From contig JAKEHV010000272.1 in NCBI GenBank assembly GCA_022614915.1, positions 1 through 46,563 of the forward strand: a stretch of DNA of 46,563 nucleotides, read 5' to 3'. This stretch comes from Gemmataceae bacterium. GTDB taxonomy: Bacteria; Planctomycetota; Planctomycetia; Gemmatales; Gemmataceae. Positions within the stretch are counted from its first letter, which is position 1. Each line of letters begins with the position of its first letter. Positions 7,490-15,486 of the stretch are shown here, one piece after another. Below the pieces are notes generated by a model. The model did not search any database and was not told the origin of the DNA. It saw only the letters and a program-made list of their open reading frames with translations. The position numbers were made by a program, and so were the translations under genes.

Positions 7490-8458
7490 ATGCAGCGATG
7501 GTCGCGTTATTTCGGCGTGGGGCTCCTCCTTACCGTGGCGGCGGCGGGCTGCTCCAGCACGCGCTGGGGTTTCGTGAAAAACGACACGCCCAAGCCGGCC
7601 GTCGCCGGCGACGTGCCGTCTGTTGCTGCTCTCGTCGATTACCTCAACAACAACGCCAACCGCATGGACAGTCTGCACGTGGAACATTTGGACATGACCT
7701 GCACGCACGGCAGCCAGAGTTTCGGCGTGAGCGGCCACATGGTGACACAGAAGCCGCGCAACTTCCGTCTGGGCGCCAAGGCCGTGGGCAATCCGGTCGT
7801 CGATTTGGGATCGAACGACAACGAGTTCTGGTATTGGATCGGAAAGGCCAAGCCGCCCTATCAAGTCTTTTGCTCGTATCAGGACTTGCATGACGGCCGA
7901 GTGCGCCGCATGCCGTTTCCGTTTCAACCGGAATGGGTGATGGAATCGATGGGCTTTGGAACACCAGCGCCGCGCGACAAGCCGCGCCTGCCGTACGGCC
8001 CACCGGAGAAGTACAAGCTGGAACACGACCGCGACACGCTGCGCCTGGTGGAAAAATCGGTGTCGTCGCAGGGCCAGCCGATTCGCAAAGTGATCGTGCT
8101 GCGCCGCCATCCGGTGCAGCCGCCGCACCCGCAAGTGACCGATTATCTCTTGGTGGACGACGCCACCGGCAAGGAAATCTGCGGCGCCAAGATCAAAGAG
8201 ATCAAGATCGACCGCCACACCGGCGCCATCGTCCCCTATCACATGGAGCTGCGCTGGCCTTCGGAAGAGTTTAAGCTGACGATGTGGCTCAAGGAGCACT
8301 CGCTCAATCAGCCCCCAGTGCCCGGCGTCTTCGTTCGCCGCCCGATGCACGGCGTGCAATCGTTCAACCTGGCCACCCTGGCGGTGGACAACACCCCGCC
8401 GCCGCAAGCCTTCTCCGATGCTGGCGGCCTGAAGACGGTGCAAGGCCTTGCCCCGTAG
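7490..8458 (+). CDS. Predicted lipoprotein, LolA/LolB-like fold possible
   Basis: The N-terminus is a lipoprotein signal (MQRWSRYFGVGLLLTVAAAGC, lipobox AAGC with Cys21), so the mature protein is lipid-anchored. The body has alternating beta-strands: VEHLDMTCTHGSQSFGVSGHMV, QKPRNFRLGAKAVGN, VDLGSNDNEFWYWIG. This resembles planctomycete proteins related to outer-membrane lipoprotein-sorting factors: a curved sheet that wipes lipid, built from 'what is removed, what model is left' strands. That link is an inference. AGGAG lies 6 bases before the ATG. The last codons are part of a long palindrome that ends the gene. Confidence 0.75.
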   Translation: MQRWSRYFGVGLLLTVAAAGCSSTRWGFVKNDTPKPAVAGDVPSVAALVDYLNNNANRMDSLHVEHLDMTCTHGSQSFGVSGHMVTQKPRNFRLGAKAVGNPVVDLGSNDNEFWYWIGKAKPPYQVFCSYQDLHDGRVRRMPFPFQPEWVMESMGFGTPAPRDKPRLPYGPPEKYKLEHDRDTLRLVEKSVSSQGQPIRKVIVLRRHPVQPPHPQVTDYLLVDDATGKEICGAKIKEIKIDRHTGAIVPYHMELRWPSEEFKLTMWLKEHSLNQPPVPGVFVRRPMHGVQSFNLATLAVDNTPPPQAFSDAGGLKTVQGLAP

Positions 8459-8510
8459 GTTAGGATTCCGTTCCTGACCATAGTCGGACAGGAACGGAAT
8501 CCTATCCTAC
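8455..8510. terminator. 22-bp stem palindrome overlapping the lipoprotein stop, shared terminator
   Basis: The left arm 8455-8476 begins GTAGGTTAGGATTCCG and the right arm 8489-8510 ends CGGAATCCTATCCTAC. They pair over 22 bp with one mismatch around a 12-base loop. The stop TAG lies in the left arm, and the convergent gene ends five bases beyond the right arm. There is no T-run. It belongs with the other GTAGG...CCTAC palindromes of the window. Confidence 0.6.
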
Positions 8511-8515
8511 GTGAA

Positions 8516-9586
8516 TCAAAGCACAACCCAACCCACATAGAAAACCGCCGCGACAGCAACCAGCGACCCCACCGCCACCAGTATGGGGTGGTCGTTGATG
8601 GCGTGCCGGATTGCTGCGAATACGCGATTGGGCGGACTGCGCCGCCGCAACGTCTTGAATTGTTGCCGCACGAATTTGCGATAAGCCAACAGCAGCTTGC
8701 GACCCTCGGCCCAATCCCGCGCCAGACATTCGCGCTGCGAGGCATCGAGCATCTTGAACATTTGCGCGGTCATTTCCAGCCGCGCCATCGCCACCACTCG
8801 ATAGCCGGGCATGCCGGGGTAGCCGAAGACCTTGGGGAACTCCGCCATGAGTTCGAAGATATGATGCAGCCAGCGCGTCAGGTCCACTTCTTCGGCGGGT
8901 TTTGTCAAAAGGCGCTGGGGATCTCGCAAATGCTTGCCGGCCTGGTCCCAAGCAATAATCATGTGCCGGGTCAAGTCGCCGCGTTCCATGACGGCTGGAA
9001 GCGTGCCTAAGCCGCGCCGGGCTTCGAGCGACTCCTGAAAGCCGCGCGACGAATCCGAGGTCGGCGGCTGACAGGGCGGCGGCGCATAGGGAGCGGCCAC
9101 TGGATAGGACACGAAAACTGCTTCGTTCACGGGCACCGGCACGGCGGCGTCCTCGCCCGTTTTCACCGGCGACCCCGACGAGCGCACCGGAGGAGGCGCC
9201 GCCTTCCAATCCGTGACCGTCATGCCGTTGACGATGGTGTCTTCCTTGTACATCGTCATGGTCTTGCCGTTGCTCGAAGACTCGGAAGCGGCGTTTTGCT
9301 TGCCGTTGCGCGCGAGCTTCTCCGTCAGGGAAATAAAGGCCTGGGCGATGCGATTGAGGCCTTCGGTGGCTTCATCCGGAAAGGAGAGCTGAAAGGAGCG
9401 CAGCCGAGCCATGCGGTCCTGCACGCGCTGTTCAATCCGCACGGGATCGGCATCGCCCGGTTGGAGGCCGAGCAAAGTGTAAGGATCGGGAGGCCAGGCT
9501 TTTTCGGGAATGCCCAGCCAGTTGCAAAGGATCTTCGCGTTCATAGCGAGTCGGCGAAATTCCTCCGTTTCGCCAGGATTGGGCAC
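8516..9586 (-). CDS. J-domain-like N-terminal region plus C-terminal membrane anchor, function unknown
   Basis: The 356-residue protein begins with a helical domain (residues 20-90) containing PDPYTLLGL, GDADPVRIEQRVQDRMARLR and GLNRIAQAFISLTE. This has the layout of a DnaJ-type domain but lacks HPD, so it should not stimulate Hsp70 in the usual way. A low-complexity linker rich in Pro and Val follows (110-190). A helical region (200-320, RGDLTRHMIIAWDQAGKHL and LARDWAEGRKLLLAYR) ends in one membrane helix (about 335-355, ILVAVGSLVAVAAVFYVGW). Start is GTG 9586 with AGAGG four bases upstream; ATG 9544 is an alternative without a well-placed site. Planctomycetes often have such proteins; the role is unknown. 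Confidence 0.7.
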   Translation of the reverse strand: MPNPGETEEFRRLAMNAKILCNWLGIPEKAWPPDPYTLLGLQPGDADPVRIEQRVQDRMARLRSFQLSFPDEATEGLNRIAQAFISLTEKLARNGKQNAASESSSNGKTMTMYKEDTIVNGMTVTDWKAAPPPVRSSGSPVKTGEDAAVPVPVNEAVFVSYPVAAPYAPPPCQPPTSDSSRGFQESLEARRGLGTLPAVMERGDLTRHMIIAWDQAGKHLRDPQRLLTKPAEEVDLTRWLHHIFELMAEFPKVFGYPGMPGYRVVAMARLEMTAQMFKMLDASQRECLARDWAEGRKLLLAYRKFVRQQFKTLRRRSPPNRVFAAIRHAINDHPILVAVGSLVAVAAVFYVGWVVL

Positions 9587-9821
9587 TTTTCCTCTCTTGG
9601 TAGAATGGCAGATTTTTTCGAAAAAGGCAAAGGAAATGTCGCGGCTCGGGCCAATTCATGCTGACTTGTTCGTGGGTGGCCGTTCTGCTAAAACCCGTAG
9701 ACCGCGTGCTCGTTTGTCCAAGCCGCGACCGTGCGGCAGCGGTGTTCGTGCCAGCACGCTCCCGGATGGTCGCGGCAGGAATGCGCTAATCGGCTCGTGA
9801 CGAGAAAGGATTCTCCCACGC

Positions 9822-11843
9822 ATGAAGAACTTCGCACGAGCCTTGCGCTTCGCCTGGCCTTATCGCTACCGCGTCCTCTTCTCGGTGTTGGCCGCCGTCC
9901 TGGCTGCGACGTTTTGGGGCCTCAACTTCACGGCCATTTATCCCATCCTCAAAGTTCTCGGCTCGCAGCAAAACCTACAGCAGTGGATCGACGGCTCCAT
10001 CGCTAATACTCAAAAGGACATCGACGAACAGCAAAAGAAAGTGGACGCCCTCGCCGACGAGGTCGCGCTGATTGTGAAAGAGCCGGCCTCAAAAACGCGC
10101 GACAACAAGCTGCGCCACAAAGACCGCGAGCTGAACGCCGAAGAAGGCCGGCTCAGTTCCTTGCGCGATGCGCTCTACCGCGACCGCGTTTTGAAGCGCT
10201 ATATCGACATGCTGATGCCCACCGACCCCTTCGAGACGCTGGCCCTGGTCCTCGGCCTGGTCTTGCTCGGCATCGCGCTCAAAGGCTTCTTCGAATTCTG
10301 GCAAGAATCACTGGTCGGCAACGTCATCAATTTGACGCTGTTCGACCTGCGCAATCGTTTCTACCGCAAAGCAGTCCATCTGGACGTGGCCAGCTACACC
10401 CAAAGCGGCACCCATGAACTCATGGCGCGGTTCACCAACGACACCGAGCTTTTGGGCAACGGCATGCGCACTATTTTCGGCAAGGTCATCGCCGAGCCGC
10501 TGCGTGCTTTGGCGTGCATCTTGATCGCCTGCTGGATCAGCTGGCAGCTCACCTTGATGTTCCTGGTCCTGGTGCCGTTCGCCTTGTTTATTCTGACGAG
10601 GGTCGGCCGCTCAATGAAACGCGCCACGCGCCGGCTGTTGGAACGCATGTCGGACCTCTACAAGATCCTGCAAGAGACCTTCAGCGGCATCAAGATCGTC
10701 AAGGCGTTCACGCGCGAAGCCAGCGAGCGCCGCCGTTTCCGCAATGCCAACAAGGAGTATTACCAGAAAGCCCAGTGGGTGGTGACGCTCGACGCTCTCG
10801 TGGGGCCGATCATCGAGTTTCTCGGCGTCGGCGCGATCCTGCTCGCGCTTCTGGCCGGCGCTTTTCTCGTCCTCAGAGGGCAGACCACGCTGTTCGGCAT
10901 TCCGATGAGCTGCCAGCCGCTCGAGCCGGAAACGCTCATCCAGCTGTACGCACTCTTGGCGGCCACCTCGGACCCGGTGCGCAAGCTGTCCAGCGTGTTT
11001 ACCAAGATCCAATCGGGCTGCGCCGCCGCCGACCGCGTTTTCTATTACCTCGACAAGGAGCCGAAAGTCGGCGTCAACACCGACGGCCCGCGCCTCGATC
11101 GGCACCACCAAGCGATCGAGTTTCAAAACGTCTGCTTTTCCTACGAGCCCGGCCACCCCATCCTCACCAGCATTGATCTCACGGTAAAACACGGCGAAAC
11201 CGTGGCACTGGTCGGCAAAAACGGCTGCGGCAAGACCACGCTCCTCGGCCTCTTGCTGCGTTTCTACGATCCCGACCATGGCGCCATCCTTTTAGACGGC
11301 GTCGATCTGCGCCTTGCCAACCTCCGCTCGCTGCGGCGCCAGATCGCCTTGGTCACCCAGGACACCATTCTGTTCGACGACACCGTTTTCAACAACATCG
11401 CCTACGGCAGACATTCCGCGTCGAAGGAGGAGATTGAACTGGCGGCCAAACAGGCGCGGGCCCACGACTTTATCCTCAAGATGCCCGAAGGCTACGACAC
11501 CCGCGTCGGCGAAGCCGGCGCCAAGCTCTCCGGCGGGCAAAAACAACGGCTCTCCTTGGCGCGGGCCATCCTGCGCGACCCGAGCATCCTCATTCTCGAC
11601 GAGTTCACCAGCCAGGCCGACGCCGAATCGGAATTGGAAGTGCACCGCTTCCTTAAGGAATTCGCCAAGGGACGGACCACGTTCGTCATCACGCACCGGC
11701 TGCACACGCTCGAAATCGCCGACCGCATTGTCGTGATCGATCATGGCCGGATCGTCGCGGTCGGCGTTCACGAGGATCTGCTGCGCACTTGTCCCATCTA
11801 TCAGCGCTTGCACGAAGCGCACACGCAACGCCGCGTGGCGTAG
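9822..11843 (+). CDS. ABC exporter, membrane and ATPase domains fused (MsbA-like), with a coiled-coil insert
   Basis: The half-transporter starts with transmembrane helix 1 (residues 15-45) and ends with a complete ATPase: Walker A GKNGCGKTT (about 465), signature LSGGQKQR (about 569), Walker B ILILDE with the catalytic Glu, and switch His in VITHRL. It should act as a homodimer exporting a lipid or other hydrophobic compound; MsbA, which flips lipid A, is a plausible relative. Unusually, residues 60-127 between helices 1 and 2 form a long hydrophilic coiled coil (IANTQKDIDEQQKKVDALAD...), making the protein 673 residues against about 580. The two glycosyltransferase genes follow in the same direction, which fits envelope lipid or glycan export. 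AAGGA lies 11 bases before the ATG. Confidence 0.9.
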   Translation: MKNFARALRFAWPYRYRVLFSVLAAVLAATFWGLNFTAIYPILKVLGSQQNLQQWIDGSIANTQKDIDEQQKKVDALADEVALIVKEPASKTRDNKLRHKDRELNAEEGRLSSLRDALYRDRVLKRYIDMLMPTDPFETLALVLGLVLLGIALKGFFEFWQESLVGNVINLTLFDLRNRFYRKAVHLDVASYTQSGTHELMARFTNDTELLGNGMRTIFGKVIAEPLRALACILIACWISWQLTLMFLVLVPFALFILTRVGRSMKRATRRLLERMSDLYKILQETFSGIKIVKAFTREASERRRFRNANKEYYQKAQWVVTLDALVGPIIEFLGVGAILLALLAGAFLVLRGQTTLFGIPMSCQPLEPETLIQLYALLAATSDPVRKLSSVFTKIQSGCAAADRVFYYLDKEPKVGVNTDGPRLDRHHQAIEFQNVCFSYEPGHPILTSIDLTVKHGETVALVGKNGCGKTTLLGLLLRFYDPDHGAILLDGVDLRLANLRSLRRQIALVTQDTILFDDTVFNNIAYGRHSASKEEIELAAKQARAHDFILKMPEGYDTRVGEAGAKLSGGQKQRLSLARAILRDPSILILDEFTSQADAESELEVHRFLKEFAKGRTTFVITHRLHTLEIADRIVVIDHGRIVAVGVHEDLLRTCPIYQRLHEAHTQRRVA

Positions 11844-11855
11844 TAATTCAAGACT

Positions 11856-11883
11856 AACCACAGAGGCACAGAGACACAGAGGA
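11856..11883 (+). repeat. CACAGAGGCACAGAGACACAGAG-type short repeat
   Basis: Three near-copies of ACAGAGGC/ACAGAGAC occur between the ABC exporter and the GT39 gene. Related motifs (CGCAGAGG, GCGGAGAACGC) occur at 23938-24046 and 44991-45018. Confidence 0.6.
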
Positions 11884-11898
11884 TACTAGGGGCAAGCC

Positions 11899-13416
11899 AT
11901 GTCCTTTCTTGACTTCGCACGTTCGCGCTGGGCGGTCTTGTTCGTGGCGGGTTACGCCGCCTTTCTCTTCTTCTTCGGACTGGGCGCGCGCGATTTGCAC
12001 AGCAGCCATGAAGCGCGGGCCGCGCAAAACGCGCAGACGATACTCGACGAAGGCAATTGGCTCTTGCCCAAGCTTTTCGACCAGCACGTCGAATTGCAAA
12101 AGCCGCCGCTCTATTACTGGCTCGTGGCCCTGTGCGGCTGGGCGCTGGGCGAACTCAACGTCTGGGCGGTGCGGCTGCCGGCGGCGCTGGCGGCGCTGGG
12201 CACGGTCCTTTGGATCTACTTCTTGTTGCGCAAGCTTGGCCGGCCCGTCGCGGGCTTGAGCGCGGCCCTCATGCTGGCTACCAGCGTGCATTTCACCTGG
12301 CTGGCGCGCATCGGCCGTATCGACATGCCGCTGACCTTCGCGGTCGCGCTCGCCGTCGGCTGTTTCTTTCTGAGCACCAGGCGCTGGTATCTTGTCGGCT
12401 ATCTGGCGTTGGCGGCAGGCGTTCTCCTCAAAGGCCCCGTCGCGCTGGTGCTCGTCGCGATTGTGATCGGCTCCTTGCTGAGTCTCGAGAAGATGACGCG
12501 CGCCCATCGAGAAAACCGGCCTCCGGCCGCGCAGGCGCTTCGCTCGCTGTCGTGGGGCGTTCCGCTGGTTCTCGCGCTGACAGCGCCGTGGTTCCTGTGG
12601 GCGAATGCGCAAACGGATAATCGCATTTGGGAAGTGTTCTTCTTCTATCACAATGTCGAACGGGCCCTGGGCGGCTCGGAGACGTTGGCCGCTTACCCCT
12701 TCTGGTATTACTTGCCGCGCCTGTTTTTGGACCTTTTGCCGTGGAGCGCGGCGCTACCGGTTGCTTGTTGGTGGCTGTGGCGTCGGCGACAAGACGTAGG
12801 ACGGGTCTCCAGGCCCGTCCTATCCGATCGGGAAGCGCGGCTGGGCGCCGTTTGGTTCTTCTCTATCTTTGTTCTTCTCTCCTGCCTGAGCTTCAAGCGC
12901 GCCGACTACCTGTTGCCGACTTATCCCGGCGTTGCCATCCTGTTAGGCTGCGCGGCGGAGAAACTGTGGCAAGCTCTAAACACGGGAAGTGTTTCGCGTG
13001 GTATGCTCCGAGCGCGAAGCGCAAGCGGTTACTCTGTTGCGGCAATGCTCATTGCCGTTGCCGCCGGCTGGGGCATCTACAACGGCATCCTTGTGCCTAA
13101 ACAGGAACAAGGTTGGCCGCTGGCGCGCTTAGGCCGGGACATCCGTGAGAAAACGCACATGCCGGTAGTCTTCTTTCGCGCGGAGTCGCATCTATTGGCG
13201 TTTCACTTGGGCCGGCCGCTGGGCACCATTCTCGAGTGGGAAAACCTCGACATCTGGGTGAGCCACAAACTGCCGGTCTACTTTGTCATGCCGCCGGACT
13301 GCGCCGAGGAATGGCCCATTCACCTGACGAAAGGCCAATTGGAAGAAGTTTGTCGCACGCCGGATTTTGGCGAGCGCCACCGCCCGCTCGTGGTGATGCG
13401 CAGCTGCCCGCAATAA
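11899..13416 (+). CDS. Glycosyltransferase family 39 (ArnT/PMT-like) membrane protein
   Basis: The family transfers sugars from a polyprenyl-phosphate donor on the outer face of the inner membrane. Visible are a first helix (residues 10-30), a periplasmic loop HSSHEARAAQNAQTIL (His-Glu where other members have Asp-Glu), ELQKPPLYYWLVAL, AVRLPAALAALGTV, RIGRIDMPL, LLKGPVALVLV, further membrane helices, and a soluble C-terminal region from about 405. These are standard ArnT-like landmarks. At residues 299-309 the short stretch DVGRVSRPVLSD is coded by a palindromic repeat. Stretch 359-371 (TGSVSRGMLRARS) also looks repeat-derived. AGGGG lies 6 bases before the ATG. It lies 55 bp after the ABC exporter. 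Confidence 0.85.
   Translation: MSFLDFARSRWAVLFVAGYAAFLFFFGLGARDLHSSHEARAAQNAQTILDEGNWLLPKLFDQHVELQKPPLYYWLVALCGWALGELNVWAVRLPAALAALGTVLWIYFLLRKLGRPVAGLSAALMLATSVHFTWLARIGRIDMPLTFAVALAVGCFFLSTRRWYLVGYLALAAGVLLKGPVALVLVAIVIGSLLSLEKMTRAHRENRPPAAQALRSLSWGVPLVLALTAPWFLWANAQTDNRIWEVFFFYHNVERALGGSETLAAYPFWYYLPRLFLDLLPWSAALPVACWWLWRRRQDVGRVSRPVLSDREARLGAVWFFSIFVLLSCLSFKRADYLLPTYPGVAILLGCAAEKLWQALNTGSVSRGMLRARSASGYSVAAMLIAVAAGWGIYNGILVPKQEQGWPLARLGRDIREKTHMPVVFFRAESHLLAFHLGRPLGTILEWENLDIWVSHKLPVYFVMPPDCAEEWPIHLTKGQLEEVCRTPDFGERHRPLVVMRSCPQ
12796..12823 (+). repeat. GTAGGACGGG..CCCGTCCTATC palindrome inside the GT39 gene
   Basis: TAGGACGGG (12797-12805) and CCCGTCCTA (12814-12822) form a perfect 9-bp stem around an 8-base loop. 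It lies in frame and adds about ten residues in a loop between membrane helices. Confidence 0.8.
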
Positions 13417-13523
13417 CATATACAGATGTTCGATTTACTCTCACGCCGCACTAGATGCTAATTCAGTACTACAGTTCGTGTGGCATTTAGGGCTGTGCCG
13501 TAAGGGAACGAGAGTTAGCGCGG

Positions 13524-14387
13524 ATGGAATACTCGAAGGACTCCCGTTTCGAACGGGCGCCGATTCGCCAAGCGCCGATCAGCGTCGTTCTGACCGCCTA
13601 TCAAAACGCATTGGAAGTACACGAAGTCGTCGCTGCTTGGCAAACGCATCTGGAAAGTCTGGAGCGCACATGTGAGATCATCGTCGTCGATGACGGCAGC
13701 AGCGATGATACGCGTGCCCAAGTCGAAGCGCTATGCCCACGTTTTCCGAATCTGCGCCTCTCCTACCTGGAACCGCATGGCGGCATAGGCAATGCTTTGC
13801 AAATCGGCATCAGCGCCGCTCAGCATCCGCTTTTGGTCACGGCCCCTTGTGACAAGCAATTCTTTCCTCCCGATCTCACGCGCGCCCTCGACGCCATCGA
13901 CCAGGTCGATCTCGTCGCCGGCTATCGTGTGGGCAAGCCGCTGCCGCTCTGGCTGCGCGTTTGGGACGGCATCCGCAGCGTGCTGGGTCGGATCTTGCTC
14001 GGCGCGACACCGGACAAGCGCGACTGCTGGCTCGGTTGGCGGCACTGGCGCAGGCGTTGCGCGGCCCGCTGGATCTTCGGCGTCCGCGTGCATGATCCGG
14101 AGTGTCCTTTTCGGCTCTATCGCAGAGAGGTTTTCCGCCGCATCCCGATTCAATGCCAATCAAGCGCCGCGCACATCGAAATCCTCGCCAAAGCGAATCA
14201 CTTGGAGTGCATCATGGCGGAGGTTCCCGTCAGTTGGGAACCGTCGAAAAGTGTCGCGCTTGATACTGTAGAAAGTCGTTATTGGAAAGAGCTGCGCCGG
14301 CTCTTCCGGCGTCCCGAGTTCGGGCCGGCACAGACGCCGCCTCAGGTTCAGGACATCCACGCAACATCTCAGGAAACTCCAATCTGA
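13524..14387 (+). CDS. Glycosyltransferase family 2 (DPM1-like)
   Basis: A GT-A fold enzyme, likely transferring a sugar from a nucleotide donor to a polyprenyl phosphate at the inner membrane. PISVVLTAYQN (17-27) is the first strand; EIIVVDDGSSDDT (51-63) binds the nucleotide; GGIGNALQIGI follows. The usual D-x-D position reads APCDKQF (107-113), keeping only one Asp, so metal binding may be altered. DPECPFRLYRREVFRRI near residue 200 is the acceptor-side motif of dolichol-phosphate mannose synthase-like enzymes. No C-terminal membrane helices are present. A polyprenyl-phosphate-sugar maker beside a GT39 enzyme that uses such donors is a coherent pair; this functional link is an inference. 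Confidence 0.83.
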   Translation: MEYSKDSRFERAPIRQAPISVVLTAYQNALEVHEVVAAWQTHLESLERTCEIIVVDDGSSDDTRAQVEALCPRFPNLRLSYLEPHGGIGNALQIGISAAQHPLLVTAPCDKQFFPPDLTRALDAIDQVDLVAGYRVGKPLPLWLRVWDGIRSVLGRILLGATPDKRDCWLGWRHWRRRCAARWIFGVRVHDPECPFRLYRREVFRRIPIQCQSSAAHIEILAKANHLECIMAEVPVSWEPSKSVALDTVESRYWKELRRLFRRPEFGPAQTPPQVQDIHATSQETPI

Positions 14388-14412
14388 TTTATCGTTTCGC
14401 GCTCGGCGCTGG

Positions 14413-14453
14413 CCCCCTCACCCCCCACCCCTCTCCCTCCAGGGCGAGGGGAG
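14413..14453 (+). repeat. Intergenic copy of the CCCCTCACCCC..GGCGAGGGGAG repeat
   Basis: One unit with arms CCCCTCTCCCT and AGGGCGAGGGG lies between the GT2 and NHL genes, in the same orientation as the copies inside nadB and cotH. It shows that the element is also found outside coding sequence. Confidence 0.9.
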
Positions 14454-14540
14454 CATGTTGAGAGCGCGAATAGCTGAATCAAGCGGAACAGGCCCGGCCC
14501 ACTAGCGTCAATCTCATAGGCATGTTATTTTGAACAGCGT

Positions 14541-15452
14541 ATGCGACTCCAATTCCCAGTTTGTATTGTGCTTTGTCTCGTGTCCGGCTGCCGTAACGCC
14601 GGCGAGGAGCCGGAGCTCGTCTGGGGCAAGCGCGGCGTCCAGGGCGGCGGACTCGTCAAACCCCGGGCCATCGCCATCGACGCCCAAGACCGGCTTTATT
14701 TAGTCGATTGGACGGCGCGCATTCAAGCGTTCGACCGCAACGGCAAGTTCTTGGGCCATTCGTGGACGCCCCCGGATTATCGCAACGGCCGGCCCAGCGG
14801 GCTTAGCGTCGATGCGGACGGCAACCTGGTCGTCAGCGACTCGCACTACCAGACTGTGCGCATCTATTCATCGGAAGGAAAACTGCTGCGCAGCATCGGC
14901 GGCACGATCGGCACGGAACCCGGGCAACTCAGTTACGTCAGCGATTGTCTGCGTGACGCCGACGGCAACTTCTACATTGCGGAGTTCGGCGACAATCAGC
15001 GCATCAGCAAGTTCGACAACGAAGGTAAGTTTTTGAAATGCTGGGGCAGCCCGGGATCGGATACCGGACAATTCGCGCGCATCCGCGCCATGGCTCTGGG
15101 TCCGGACGGCAACCTCTACGTGGCCGACGCCTGCAACCACCGCATTCAAGTATTTACGCGCGAGGGCGAGCTTGTCCGCTACTGGGGCACGGCCGGCACC
15201 GGTGCTGGGCAGCTTTCGTATCCTTATGATGTGGCTTTTTCTCCGAAGGCGGCCGACGCGCTCTATGTCGTGGAATACGGCAATCACCGCGTGCAGAAGT
15301 TTTCGCTCATAGGCAAATCGCTCGGCACGTGGGGTGGACCGGGACGCGAACCGGGCCGGCTCAGCAGTCCGTGGGCCTTGGCGGTCGATAGCCGCGGCCG
15401 GGTGCATGTAGTAGACAGCGAAAATGATCGCGTGCAAAGGATTGATTTTTAG
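14541..15452 (+). CDS. NHL-repeat lipoprotein
   Basis: A lipoprotein signal (MRLQFPVCIVLCLVSGC, Cys17) is followed by about six NHL repeats, each around 43 residues, e.g. PRAIAIDAQDRLYLVDWTA, PSGLSVDADGNLVVSDSH, RAMALGPDGNLYVADACN, PWALAVDSRGRVHVVDSEN. NHL units form a beta-propeller that binds protein or other partners; no catalytic site is visible. Length (303) suits one six-bladed propeller. It lies 34 bp before the large VWA membrane protein in the same direction, so it probably belongs to the same transcription unit and could act on the outer face of the membrane as its partner. Confidence 0.85.
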   Translation: MRLQFPVCIVLCLVSGCRNAGEEPELVWGKRGVQGGGLVKPRAIAIDAQDRLYLVDWTARIQAFDRNGKFLGHSWTPPDYRNGRPSGLSVDADGNLVVSDSHYQTVRIYSSEGKLLRSIGGTIGTEPGQLSYVSDCLRDADGNFYIAEFGDNQRISKFDNEGKFLKCWGSPGSDTGQFARIRAMALGPDGNLYVADACNHRIQVFTREGELVRYWGTAGTGAGQLSYPYDVAFSPKAADALYVVEYGNHRVQKFSLIGKSLGTWGGPGREPGRLSSPWALAVDSRGRVHVVDSENDRVQRIDF

Positions 15453-15486
15453 GGTATTCTAGGCTCCGTCTAACCAAGGTGCGGGC

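Noticed and set aside
9720-9790. GC-rich stretch before the ABC exporter that might be a small gene or promoter
   Set aside because: No start with a ribosome-binding site and no conserved coding pattern. It may be another dispersed repeat, but no second copy is present in this window.
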